Positions 9,243 to 22,906 are shown, counted from the stretch's first letter. The stretch: DNA of 24,673 nt from Didymodactylos carnosus (GCA_905250885.1 CAJNOQ010002380.1:1-24673); one strand, 5' to 3'. Numbers and translations are program-made. The notes: generated from the sequence alone by a model not told the origin.

Positions 9243-12175
9243 GATAATAGTCGTGTAAATGCAAATATATTGATCTAGTAAATTTATTTTATTAAAAAAC
9301 AAATTAGGTTTCTTCAGCAATAAGAATATGTTGCTCTTAAGGAGGAACCCTCTCATACAAATTTAATTTTTTTACTAAATCTTTTTGATTTTATATTGTT
9401 AGATAGAAGAAACAAAGCGTTACAAACTGACAGAAATATGCAATTCAATTTTATATGTTTATTGAGGTTTTTCATAGGGATCCGAGTGAGAACGCATAAA
9501 ATTTGTTTTTTTCCGAAAAGATTCTCACTGTTATCAGCCTTCACCTCATATATGTTCAGCAGATTTCATCAGTATTCACCGCATATAGGTTTTCAATGAT
9601 CTGAATCGGTTGCGTATATCGACAATTCGTGGACACATAAATACAACAGACAGCGCTTAATGCGTTGTCTCAAATGCTACTTTTATTCTGAACGGCATCA
9701 CTTGTTACGTCAAAAATATTGTTTTTCATTTTCCTCAAACGCTTCTTCCTCGAACATTCCTTTAGACAGACAATATCTAGTTCTCCAAATTAACAGCTAT
9801 CAGATGATAAATAATATTAAACTGTGGGCCACACATAAGAGAGTTTTCTGACGTTGCTCGATTTTAGAACTGGTGCTTTGTTGTTTTCAGAGTAAAGCAT
9901 TTTTCATCATGATCATTAACTAGTCTTTAAACTTGAATAATCAAGTTTAAGCAGAAAATTTTTTTTCAGGTCAAACAAAGATTTTTTAATCAAAATGCAC
10001 ACTATAGTTATACAGTAAACTTTTCTGTTACAAAAAAGTATTGAACAAAAAATAAACAAAAAGTGACAATATACAAAGAATGAAGGAGAATACAACCAAA
10101 CTATCTTTGTTTTCCTGTTAACCATTTATCTGCGAATAAAAAACAGCAACAAATAATAATGTGGTTTTCTTAAGTCTAAATCCATCTATCGACAATGCAA
10201 AGATACTGAATTCTGTAATAATTTCGATATTTAATAATTATTATGACTGGAAATCGATCAGAAATTTCTATCAAAAAACCACGGACAAAGTATATGTTGT
10301 TTTCTTCCTGCTGTTTCTCCAAGACAAGAGATGAAAGGGTTTTTCAGAGCAAATATTAGTTTACCCAGCAGAAACTGTAAACATTCGATGAAACAAAAGA
10401 TTTTCCTTTTTATAGGTACTTTATTCAAAATAAGTATCACATTCAACATTTACGACCAAAATTATGTATTTACGAAGAAAGAGAACACTCCAAAGTACCT
10501 CGAAATGTATAGGAACAATTGTATAACGTCAGCGCGCAATTTGGAGAACTTTGAAAAAATCTACTTTTTTGGTTAGAAAGTGGAAGAATTTGGGTATACG
10601 GCGGATAAACGATATACTACTCTAAATTTATATTTTGCAAAATGTTCAATAGAAATCTTGTACAGAACTTCACGACGAATGCTTTAAAAGAAAGACCAAA
10701 GCTTAGTTCAAATCAGAGACTGAAATATATGCTAAATACTAACAATATCATTTACTCTGGAACACACGGTAGAAAACACTAAAACCAGTAAAATAAAACA
10801 AAAAGTAAAAATAGTTTTCTTTTAGTATATCACTCACATGAAAAACAGTTCATTCAGAATAGATGACAAATGAATTTTTGGAGTTAGCATGGTCGACAAC
10901 CTAGTTGGAACTATCATTTTTAGCTCGACGTATTGTCAACAGTTCCAGAAAATTTTTAAAACAAACGCTATTTTCCTGTGGATAATATTTTACGCATTTT
11001 ATTCAGAAAATTTTCTCGACCTCGTCAAAATTAAGAATTCGTAAACTATCAGCTGTGTTGAATCCGAAAATATACTTGCCACCTACTCTCCATGGACTTT
11101 ATTTCCACGTCACGGTGATATGTTTCCCAATTAGAAACAAAGTGGAATTTTAAAGCCACAATGGAAAGCGAAGTGGATTCTTCTGTTTCCGCGGTGTAAA
11201 ATATTTTTCGTTTTTTTTAATCAAAAACAGTGAAAGTGATAGTGACATCGTATTTATCTTACTCTCTCGAAGTTCCTACTACACATATCTTATTCGAACA
11301 ATTGAGTATAATGCTTATACGATAGATTTTACCTTCTGCGATTCTAATTAAAAGGTCAAAATACGAATGCTGGGCTAATTCTCAAACTGTTGCGAGAACT
11401 CACCGCGCTAAACGAAAGCACAATTTTTCTGAGAAAATTGCAATCAAATTCAGCTTTTGTTCAACAATAACGAAAATAGTATGAGCGTTGTCGGAATATT
11501 GCATGCTGTTGTTCTTTAATTTACTCTGATCTACCATAGTATTTATTATTACTCTGCTCCTTGATCACCAATGAAACATTTATCCACTATTTTGCCCTCT
11601 AGTGTTAAAAAAATTAAAAAACATTTCGAAGCATAAAACGAACGAAGTTTACGCTACTGAGGAATGAACAATACAATGTTCAAGTTATAAAAACTTTTCA
11701 ATTTTATATTTGAATCATAAGCCGCTAGCATCATGACACATTGACGCTGACGCTTTATCAATCAAGTATGACATTGATGTAAATATTTTCGTCGTAATCA
11801 GTATGTGCATAGCCACAACAATGTCACCCCCAACGCCAACAATGTCACTCACTCAACGATATCTGACTTTGAAGCAACAGATATAAAGTTCACAGTTTCA
11901 CAGCAAAACAATCAAAAGACTATTGTGGGTAAAAAAAAAATGGACTCGGATGTTTTTTGAATAACGTTTGACAGAAAAGTGGTAGATGCTTGAGGTCTTC
12001 ACTAATCGAAAGCTATTGAGATCAGACATTTTAGAGAATCTTTCAACTTGTTTTTACGAAGCACATTCAAGGCGCTTTTTTTATCGGAGAACTCGAGATC
12101 AAATTAACGAAGGATTTCGCTTCTTGGACCTAACTGCATCATTTCACAATGAAAGTCTTTTTCAAAGTCTTTCCC
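9243..12175. other. Long intergenic stretch, no gene seen
   Basis: About 2.9 kb of AT-rich DNA. Short open stretches occur on both strands (for example 9396-9599, 9660-9851, 10331-10576, 11986-12180), but none has a domain, plausible splice structure or family resemblance. The right-hand end of the CACTA-like element should lie near 9243-9700. I found no copy of the 37-bp repeat core there. Confidence 0.5.
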
Positions 12176-12311
12176 TATAACACACCGCACTTCATTTCTG
12201 TTCTTGTTAAATACCGTATTTATTTAGAACAGAACCACTGAATATACGCTTTTAATTAGAACACGTCTATTCAAATACACATGTTGCATGAATGAAGTGC
12301 GGTGTGTTATA
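12176..12311. mobile_element. 136-bp MITE with perfect 21-bp inverted ends
   Basis: 12176-12196 (TATAACACACCGCACTTCATT) is exactly the reverse complement of 12291-12311. The outer TA on each side fits a TA target duplication, leaving 19-bp terminal repeats. The interior is non-coding and contains TTTATTTAGAACAGAAC and CTTTTAATTAGAACA. The latter 15-mer recurs inverted at ~12469-12483. The TA target and short inverted ends suggest mobilisation by a Tc1/mariner-type transposase; no such gene is in the window. Confidence 0.8.
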
Positions 12312-12547
12312 CAGACAAGAACTCACTCATTTTGAATGCTAAACTAAAATTTTTTGATTTCATTCGATTCCTGAGACTCTCAGCCACACAATGGTGAAAA
12401 CGTTTTTGGAAAAAGCTCAAGAATAAGATCAGGATGAAGAAAATATTACGCTCGTCGAGTATTTCTGTTCTAATTAAAAGCAACCACGCTACTCATTTTG
12501 CCTCTTTTGCTTTACAGACTGCTCTTTTTCTTTTATTAAGCTCATAT

Positions 12548-13503
12548 AGTGTTTCTAACAGAATTTAACCGCTCAGCGAACGAGTACACCTATTTTTCCA
12601 ACCAATACGTATGCGTACGCTCTATTTTTTTCGCAAAGCCTACACGTTTCAGATCTAAAAAAGGAAGCATCAGGAATTAGAGGAAAAAAGTAGAAACTTT
12701 CTATATATAGATTTTTTTCTAGAAAGCAACTTTGCAGACACAGACAATTACTAATGGAGAAAAACATCACTGATCTTGTACAGTAAGAAAAAAGTGTCAA
12801 TTTCCTATCTAACTACTCACTTAGACACAGTTAAAAAACTTTTTTCTTATATTCTCTTAAGAGCCATTTCACATAAGCCACGATCGACAATGCTCAATCG
12901 TATCTCACAGAACTCGTTCGAACCAGTCATAAAAGAAAATATAGACATTTCTGAGTAAAATGGCGCTTCCCGTTTGAAAAAATATTGCTGGGTTGCTGAG
13001 AAACGATCATTTAAAATTTCCACCAACTTTTGAAAAATGCAACATCTCTCATATTGACAACTTTGTGTTGCTCATATCTCGGCAATCATACAAGATAAAG
13101 AGCTCAAATTTTTTACGTAAAACACTTGCATTAAAAAATAACATTCGCCATAGACTGTTGCAAGTTGGGTTTGTTGTAAATCGAAGAAAAATGTTAGCTC
13201 TGTTTACGTAAAAAATTTGAGCTCTTTATCTTGTATGATTGCCGAGATATGAGCAACACAAAGTTATCAATATGAGAGATGTTGCATTTTTCAAGAGTTG
13301 GTCGAAATTTTAAATGATCGTTTCTCAGCAACCCAGCAATATAATAAAAGACAGGCGAGCAGTTGAATTTTCTCTTTTTTAATTTTCCTCTAATTTCTGA
13401 TGCCTAAATTGATACTTTCTGTTTAGATTTCAAACGTCTCGGCTTTGCGAGAAAAAACAGAGCGTACTTATACACTCAGCGGATAAATTCGGTTAAAAAC
13501 ACT
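12548..13503. repeat. Outer imperfect inverted repeat enclosing a second foldback
   Basis: Left arm 12548-12688 pairs with right arm 13381-13503. Matching blocks include AGTGTTT-TAAC-GAATTTA, CCGCT-AG, GTACGCTCT, TTTTTCGCAAAGCC, ACGTTT, and CATCAG-AATTAGAGGAAAA. Arms are divergent (left has an extra ~25 bp). The foldback 12982-13342 lies inside, and about 290 bp of unmatched sequence (12689-12981) lies on the left only. Confidence 0.7.
12982..13342. mobile_element. 361-bp foldback element, ~142-bp arms
   Basis: Arm 12982-13124 pairs with 13201-13342 over nearly its whole length. Ends are ATATTGCTGGGTTGCTGAG and its complement; inner ends are AGCTCAAATTTTTTACGTAAA and its complement. A ~76-bp loop separates them. 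Arms differ at only a handful of positions, so the element is young or kept similar. Open stretches across it are by-products of the palindrome. Confidence 0.85.
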
Positions 13504-13762
13504 GACTGGAGCAAGGAAGGCTCAGAGGTACACTTGAGCCATCAATAGGACCTAGCTACTTGGGGAAAGTTACAAGACCAATTGAACTTTCGGATCTTTT
13601 CAGGCCAACAGTTCAACAGTGTAACACTTCTAACCTCTAAATACATTCAGTATTCTTCTCTTTCTCTCTCCATTTCTCTACTTCTTGTGAATAGTCAAAA
13701 AAGGTGAAATTTTCATCAGAATTCTATGGACTTTCTTTCGAGATTGTTGTCCATCGACTGAG

Positions 13763-13790
13763 CATAATTACCCCATTTGGGGTAATTATG
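13763..13790. repeat. Perfect 28-bp palindrome
   Basis: CATAATTACCCCA, a TT loop, then TGGGGTAATTATG: 13-bp perfect arms. Outer GACTGA and TCAGTC can extend the stem after a bulge. The phrase TAATTATGATCAG from its right arm recurs at 13815-13827. Confidence 0.8.
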
Positions 13791-13965
13791 ATCAGTCAAC
13801 GTATACCGATGACGTAATTATGATCAGCACAGCGAAAATGGCTGGAATGAACTTAAAAAACTTTGTTTCAACGGGGAATTTTAAGCAAACAAATTAAAAA
13901 TTAGGTCATTTTGTAGAGGATTCTTTGCTCTATTTCTCATGTGAATTGCACATCATTGGGACATC

Positions 13966-14772
13966 ATATACAAACGAGGATCCAATTTGTATCTGATATA
14001 GAAAAGTAGCCAATGAAAAACTAAATAAAATGGTATGTGAACCATAGTTGCGTACCATATTACTAAGAATTTTCAAGCATCTCCTATCAAGTGACCATGA
14101 TTGGGTGAGCATAGTTTCTCCAATAAGCAAGAGAGGGTCCAACTCGTCTTTAGTGTAGAAAAATACCTCTTGAAAAGCTCTGCAATATTTTGAGTAAACA
14201 AACTCTATATACCATTGGTTCAATCCATTATAACTCAAATACGAGAAAAATCAAGGAAATGTACTGATATTTTGCAGTTTTCACATCAAATTTCAATTTT
14301 TTCTGAAAACCAACATCACATTTGGAATCACTGCGAAAAACTACATTGAACAGTCTTTGTTTCGGAATTTTTTGACAACTTTGATTTTTTTCGAATTTTT
14401 CGACAGAGATTTTTGCTGAAAAATCAAAGTTGTCTGAAAATTCCGAAACAAAGATTGTTCAATGCAGTTTTTCACAGTGATTCCAAATGTGATGTTGGTT
14501 TTCAGAAAAAATTGAAATTTGATGTGAAAACTGCAAAATATCAGTACATTTCCTTGATTTTTCTCGTATTTGAGTTATAATGATTGAACCAATGGAATGC
14601 AGAGTTTGTTTACTCAAAATACTGCAGAGCTTTTCAGGAGATATTTTTCTACACTAAAGACGAGTTGGACCCTCTCTTGCTTATCGGAGAAAAAACGGGA
14701 AACTATGATCACTAGAATAGATCAAGGGCTATTTTTCTATACCAAATACAAGTTGCATCCTCGTTTACATAT
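13966..14772. repeat. ~800-bp hairpin-forming inverted repeat
   Basis: The left arm (~13966-14389) is the reverse complement of the right arm (~14419-14772) around a ~29-bp centre. The inner ~180 bp are almost identical (for example TTCCGAAACAAAGA, GATTCCAAATGTGATGTTGG, AATATCAGTACATTTCCTTG). The outer part holds GACGAGTTGGACCCTCTCTTGC in both arms. The right arm lacks ~70 bp of the left arm between GAAACTATG and GGCTA-TTTTTCTATA. Open frames at 13930-14238 (minus) and 14597-14833 (plus) are the two arms read in opposite directions, not genes. Related phrases (TTTTATTCAGTTTTTCACTGGCTA) recur just outside at ~14872-14896. Confidence 0.85.
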
Positions 14773-15089
14773 AGAGAAAAAAGTACTCAAAACACCGCTG
14801 ATACCGTCTTTTAGGTCAATTTGTCTCTTGTAAAAATAATTGAAATGATGTATAAGGATTGTTTATAGAGTATTTTATTCAGTTTTTCACTGGCTATTTT
14901 TTCATACTCATGAAGCAAATGAGTGCTTTGATCTTTCCACCTTATATCGAAAATAAATGTATATCTTTTAAACGAAAATCGATTTGAGGAAAAAGGGAAT
15001 CAATTTCCGTATCTATATAGCAACATATGTTCTGTAATATTCTCACGAACAGAATCATGTCTGTTAAAGAAAAAAACAAAAAAGTTTAT
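14773..15089. other. Spacer between hairpin and tRNA
   Basis: AT-rich. Contains a diverged extra copy of an arm phrase near 14872. The T-run seen from the minus strand (15065-15082) is the Pol III terminator of the tRNA gene. Confidence 0.4.
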
Positions 15090-15161
15090 TGCCTACTACA
15101 GGGATCGAACCTGTGACCTTCGCTTTACGAGAGCGACGCTCTGCCACTGAGCCAAGCAGGC
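15090..15161 (-). tRNA. tRNA-Thr (CGU anticodon)
   Basis: The minus strand folds as a complete cloverleaf of 71 nt plus discriminator A. The acceptor stem GCCTGCT pairs with AGTAGGC (one G-T pair). The D stem is GCTC with GAGC. The anticodon stem TCGCT/AGCGA encloses loop CTCGTAA, anticodon CGT, which reads ACG (Thr). The T arm is ACAGG-TTCGATC-CCTGT. Internal A box (TGGCTCAGTGGC) and B box (GGTTCGATCCC) are present, and T-runs immediately downstream terminate Pol III. No intron; CCA is not encoded. Confidence 0.95.
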
Positions 15162-17220
15162 GCATTGATTAAAGTCATTTTTGAGTATTACACGCTGGTT
15201 AATATTCCGTGTATAAACGATTTTCTGTGGGAATGTTTAGTACTGCAGTAAAATTAGATTTGTCGATTTGTTTAATATTATTACTCGTTCTTGATGAAGC
15301 AATATGAAAAGGTTCGTAGTCATAGACTGGCAATTATAGTAGCTAAATAATTTTTAAATTTGTCTAGTAGTTCAGTGATATCAGTAAAATCACTATTTGT
15401 ATTAATACAATGCTAATGATAGGGCGATGTCGAAAAATTCTGTGGGATTCATTGAATTATTTCTTTAAGTTTTTGTCACGATTCTTAACAGTAGATATAA
15501 AACTTCTGTCCACACTTTATCTTTTTTCACAACTGTTGGAACTTTTCGAGTAAGTAGAATTTATATATCTTTTCACAAATATCAAGGTTAATACATGTAG
15601 GATAAGTGATAAAAAACTTATACCACAAACAGGTGTACTTATCAAATTTCGCACTTATAAGTAAACTATTAGGGAACACTGCATACCGATGAGACTACAA
15701 TTCCACTGAATAAATAATTCTTTAATAATGTTTAGTAACAAATTGCAACAAGACGTATTCACACGTAGATGTTCGCACATTGACACATCATCTTTGAGCT
15801 ACGTATAGAAGTAATAAAACTACTTAAAAAGTACCAAAAGTATAGAAATATAAGTATTCATATTCTGATCTGTTGTGTATATTTTCCGAGATGTTTTTGT
15901 TTTCGCGTCTTCTCATTTTTGTCCTTTTTTTCTTCATAGAAAGAGAGAGAAATGTATAACAGAAAAATCTTGTTTTTTCACGCCGTTATAACGATCTCCC
16001 TAATAAAAACGATCTTAGACAACATCGCGTGTTATATATAACATTTAATTTACTATTTTTTTCATTATACTCTTGTTTGTAAAGTTCGCATATTGTTTTT
16101 TGTTCTGAATATTGGTATTTAGGGTGAAACAGATTTGTACCAGCTCTCATGTACATATGAGTGCAGAACGTTACCAGGACTATTGATAAACAAAAAGATT
16201 TTCTGAGTTCAAAGCCATGAAATACATATCCTGTTTAACAGCTATGAATCCCTAACATCGATTTAAACAAGAACCTTCTTTTTAGCCATTCTTTTGTTCC
16301 CAAAATATGATTTCTACATTTTTTGGTAGAAGATTTCAAGATCTTTCAGAATACGCGCGAGGCTTTGTCAGCCACAACTCGTATTATGGACTGTCACATC
16401 ATCTACTACATTAAAATGCATTGCGTAGCGCCAACAAAAATAGATTGTTCAACAACCTAGGTCCATAATTACCATACGTTGGCCGGGTTTACGTCAAAAT
16501 ACGATGAAATACTATAGTATACAGTCCTGAATCTTTGACCTGGGAAGAAGATCCTGTTTTATTTCGAAAATCTCAAAAAGAAATAACGAGGAAAAGCTCT
16601 TTACGCTTGGTTATATTCTAATCCAATTCATCCTACGACAAAAATAGCTGAGAATCATCTCACCCGCATCTCCGTTTTTCTAGTTTTTATACTCTCAGAT
16701 GATCTGTGCGATCCAAATATTTTTCGAATGATGAGTAATAAAAATCAGATAATTGCTGGATCCGGAAAACTCCTTTACACTTGTTCGTTGTCTTTGCCAC
16801 TAGTTTTATTTCTCTTTAATGTATATGTTTGTTACTTTTGAAATAAAGTGAAACACATTCAAGTATGAGGTGACAACAAAGCACAAAGTGGTTAACCAGT
16901 ATGAGAATAATGTCATAGTAACGAGAGAATTGTTTGCTATGAGATTTTCGTCGTAAAATCAGAGTTCAAGAAAAGATTATTTCAACATTTTAGGACACAT
17001 TGACTCATAATTACTATCACAATATGGCGTAGTGTGTAGTTACGCAGAAAAAAAAAACATTATCATTCAATTCTCATGTTTTTCTTTATCCTTTCTTTGT
17101 TACCAATTTACATAACGTATCTATCGTAGTCTATGTGCATATCTCGAAGACCACTCTTTTATTTTTGATTTTCTGTATTTTTTTTCTCTTTCGGTCTTTT
17201 ATTCATCAAATCTTCGCTAA
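15162..17220. other. Intergenic, no gene seen
   Basis: About 2 kb of AT-rich DNA with no open frame above background, no tRNA-like fold and no clear inverted-repeat element. Confidence 0.5.
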
Positions 17221-17643
17221 TTTACTTTCTTGTCGATAGTCTTGCAAGATTCCTGTTTTCTGCTATTTCAGCCAAGAATGGTCATATTGACCTGAATAAA
17301 TCAGACAAGATATCTCAAGATAAATTTAATTAAAGTAACTGTTATTTAAATGTAAATAACAAAACAAAAAACCTAAAACTGAATTTTTATACGTAGTATT
17401 TTATCATCTGCAAGATTCTTGTAAAGATGTACAAGGGAAAATTTATGACAGGATTCTTAGTGGACATTTTTGTCTTGTAATTGATTCAAAATCAGTTTCA
17501 TCATTCTTGGCTGACATAACAAGATACAAATTTTTCCCTCGAAGAAGTTTGTACATAAAATTATATTTGTAATATTTGCAAAGATTCTTGATTAAAATGG
17601 TATAAAACAAGAATCTTACAAGAATATAAACAAGAAAGTAAAA
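17221..17643. mobile_element. 423-bp TIR element upstream of tubulin
   Basis: Left end TTTACTTTCTTG, then AGTCTTGCAAGATTCCTGTTTT, is matched inverted at the right end (GAATCTTACAAGAATA, then CAAGAAAGTAAA), giving ~40-bp imperfect terminal repeats. Inner inverted pairs include CAGCCAAGAATG (17270) with CATTCTTGGCTG (~17500) and ACAAGGGAAAATTT with AAATTTTTCCCT. The motif AAGATTCTTG or a variant recurs several times (17250, 17412, 17453, 17580, 17610). Non-coding, so probably a non-autonomous DNA transposon. Flanking TAA is seen on both sides, but a target duplication is not certain. Confidence 0.7.
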
Positions 17644-17933
17644 TAATGTTTCATGTTCTTGTCGATTAAAGATGTGCGTAGTAAGTCACAAAGCGTAGTC
17701 TAGGTTGTGTGATGAAACATCGTCGATGTTTCTCTTTTCTTCTTCTTCTTCTTCTTTTTTCTCTCCATGTATTGCCTATAACTCAGGCAGTTTATATTCA
17801 TTTTGTAACATAAAGTCATTCATCATACTAAAGCAGCAACTGTAAAGTCAAGACGAACAGTTTATTCTATATTATTATTTTTTGCAACAAACATCGTTTT
17901 TATTTTTTGTTTTTCGAACATTTAATTTAAAAA
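17644..17933 (+). promoter_or_regulatory. Probable alpha-tubulin promoter and 5' leader region
   Basis: This interval lies between the TIR element and the proposed leader intron. It holds a perfect palindrome GAAACATCGTCGATGTTTC (17714-17732), a TTC microsatellite on a pyrimidine tract (about 17738-17756) and TATA-like sequences (TTATATTC ~17790, TATATTATTATT ~17868). Assignment rests on position. No transcription start can be fixed from sequence alone. Confidence 0.4.
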
Positions 17934-18184
17934 GTAAGTGTCAATCATATCATAAAGCTTTGTGTTATTTAGCTGAGGAGCCTTGAGAGAAATTTATTTC
18001 TTATTGAGAACGATTTGAAAGAATATGATAGTCTAGTATACCGTGTATGACCTTTTAATACTGTTTGAAACACATCTGTAATATGACATGACCCAGAAAA
18101 TGAGTGATTATTGAATTTCAATGGAATATTCAGTCATTTTGATTATTTTACAATATTAAATTTAGTTTTCTATCATTTTTTTAG
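17934..18184 (+). other. Possible 5' leader intron of tubulin gene
   Basis: AAA followed by GTAAGTG at 17934 is a strong donor. A T-rich tract ending TTTTTTTAG at 18184 is a strong acceptor 11 nt before the start ATG. Removing 251 nt would join a non-coding exon to the coding start. Supported by splice signals only. Confidence 0.45.
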
Positions 18185-18195
18185 AGATATCAAAT

Positions 18196-21193
<2,998 letters not shown>

Positions 21194-21270
21194 ACAAATT
21201 GAGATTATTGAATATTTTCAATAAGATGATTTAGGTTTTTTTGTTTTCTTTCTTTTATGAACAAATATAT

Positions 21271-21276
21271 AATAAA
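21271..21276 (+). terminator. AATAAA poly(A) signal, tubulin
   Basis: AATAAA lies 78 nt after the tubulin stop codon, followed by an A-run. A second AATAAA occurs at 21301-21306. Confidence 0.6.
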
Positions 21277-21604
21277 AAAAAACAGCAGTTAAACTATGAG
21301 AATAAAAATAGAACATATTCTTTTGATGTCTAAAAGGAGTGATAGCATAAAATCGCTATATTGACGAGTAAACGTCTCAGGTAATTCTCAATTCTTCACA
21401 GTCACTGGAGTATTCGATATACATACAGTTCACTATAAGAAACGATAATAGAATGTATAGTACGATTGAAAAGCTATTGATCATAACGGATACAGCACAG
21501 CAGAAATTTATCAGCCATCTGATGCCTTGATTGTTCTAAAAATAATAATTGTTAATGAAATAATATTTCAAGTTGTCTTAGTTACTTGACGAATCTAACA
21601 CTAT

Positions 21605-21663
21605 AATAGAAATGTTATTAAACATTTGTTCGATGTATTATATAATAGCATAAATAATAAAAT
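21605..21663 (+). repeat. Direct repeat, copy A (~58 bp)
   Basis: AATAGAAATGT, then ACATTTGTTCGATGTATTAT, then ATAAATA, then AAAATTT. It matches 22849-22906 in the same orientation with small differences. The two copies flank the foldback element 21661-22646. Confidence 0.75.
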
Positions 21664-21731
21664 TTATCCCAGTGGAAATTAAATTCAGCATATTCACAAA
21701 CAGGAAAAGTCAATTATCCGGCCTTAGAGCT

Positions 21732-22073
21732 CAAATTCAGACATGGACGACTCCGAACTAGAAGATCTTTTGGCGGACTCGGAGTGAAGATTTTTTTGAA
21801 GGACTCAGACTCGAGTTTTTGTATTTCGAGTCCGATCTATTCAACTTTTAACACAAATGAACAGAATGAAAACCAAAATAGCGACACCTGTTTCACAAGA
21901 AGTTGAAAATTTTTTTTGTTTTTTCGCGAGGGGTGCATGCAAAGTAACCTTTACGAAAAATCAAATATCTATCCAGGGCTCAGTACATTAAAAAAGAAAT
22001 CAATCATACTCATCAAAAAAGAATCTAAAAGATTACCGGACTCGGGACTCGTCCATGCCGGCTGAAATTTTAG
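21732..22073. mobile_element. ~340-bp element nested in the foldback
   Basis: Copy 23333-23530 reads TTAGAGCTTTCTGAAAAG where this copy has TTAGAGCT, ~340 bp, then TTTCTGAAAAG, so the limits are set by comparison. Its ends are imperfect inverted repeats (AAATTCAG-ACATGGACGA-TCCGA against GGACTCGTCCATG-CTGAAATTT). The interior is rich in GACTCGGAG, GACTCAGACTCGAG and TCGAGTCCGA words in both orientations. Non-coding. Confidence 0.75.
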
Positions 22074-22362
22074 TTTTCTGAAAAGAACACTATGTTTATA
22101 GACATCAAATGTAGATTATGAACAGTGACTACGAATCCAAAAGTCTCTCTATTCGATCAAAATATAGCCGTAAGTTCAGGTACAGGTCATAAAACGTTTA
22201 CGGGTCAAATTCTGCACAGAAATTGCGGTTTTTAGATTCGTAGTAATATATGGATTTTCTTTTTCAATGTTCTGTCTCTCGCATACATTTTTTCTCACAG
22301 TTATGATCAGTTTCGATTATCAAATGTACCAGTTGTTAACTGTAGCAGCTTTAACCGTGACA

Positions 22363-22462
22363 CTCATGTCTCGTTTCTCTTAAGAAAACTGGAGGTGGTA
22401 TATGGTGATATTCTTAAATACCGTCATATATCGCTAGTTTTCTTATGAAGACGAGACATGAG
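22363..22462. repeat. 100-bp hairpin
   Basis: CTCATGTCTCGT at 22363 pairs with ACGAGACATGAG ending at 22462. Pairing continues through TTAAGAAAACT / AGTTTTCTTA and the GATAT-TATATGG blocks. It lies near the centre of the larger foldback. Confidence 0.75.
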
Positions 22463-22848
22463 AGTTTTTTAATGTACCAGTTTTACAGCTCTACAGTTAC
22501 AGTTAACTGCAGCTGGTGAATACTTACATTTGATGTCCATAAACATCGTGCGCTTTAAAAAAAAAAGTAAAATTGGAATTCTAGAGCCCGATACGGAGTT
22601 ATCGCGTTTGTGAATATATTAATTTTAATTTCCACTAGGAAAAATTAAAAATTCTACTAGCAGAATTTTACATTCTACTAGATTTTCATTTCTCCTGCAG
22701 TATATATATACAACCATACTTGTCTCCACTTTAAAGTAATGTCCCATACACGGCAGTTTTATTCGATAACAGCTGCATAAATATTGCCACATAAAACACA
22801 ACAATATATATGATATGTTGGAACATATAAATATAACAATGTATAAAT

Positions 22849-22906
22849 AATAGAAATGTATTACACATTTGTTCGATGTATTATAATGGCATAAATAGTA
22901 AAATTT
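22849..22906 (+). repeat. Direct repeat, copy B (~58 bp)
   Basis: Second copy of 21605-21663, in the same orientation, about 200 bp beyond the right end of the foldback element. Confidence 0.75.

Larger units (their letters stand above)
21661..22646. mobile_element. ~986-bp foldback element carrying a nested insertion
   Basis: 41-bp terminal repeats: 21661-21701 (AATTTATCCCAGTGGAAATT, ending TATTCACAAAC) against 22606-22646 inverted. Weaker pairing runs inward: the stretch ending TTAGAGCTC with CTAGAGCCC, and ATGTTTATAGACATCAAATG at ~22093 with its inverted partner at ~22531. The left arm is interrupted by a second element (21732-22073). A partial copy without that insertion lies at 23333-23530. 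Non-coding. Confidence 0.75.

Noticed and set aside
9927..9950. Short hairpin TTAAACTTGA / TCAAGTTTAA
   Set aside because: 10-bp AT-rich stem with no attached gene or T-run; expected by chance in such DNA.
10331..10576. Plus-strand open frame of 81 codons
   Set aside because: No domain, no splice context and AT-rich composition typical of chance frames.
11986..12180. Plus-strand open frame of 64 codons
   Set aside because: Ends inside the MITE terminal repeat; no family resemblance.
13930..14833. Two opposed open frames of 102 and 78 codons as a gene pair
   Set aside because: They are the two arms of one inverted repeat read in opposite directions, with no known domain.
17738..17756. TTC microsatellite as a functional element
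   Set aside because: A short pyrimidine run common in AT-rich eukaryotic promoters; kept only as part of the promoter description.
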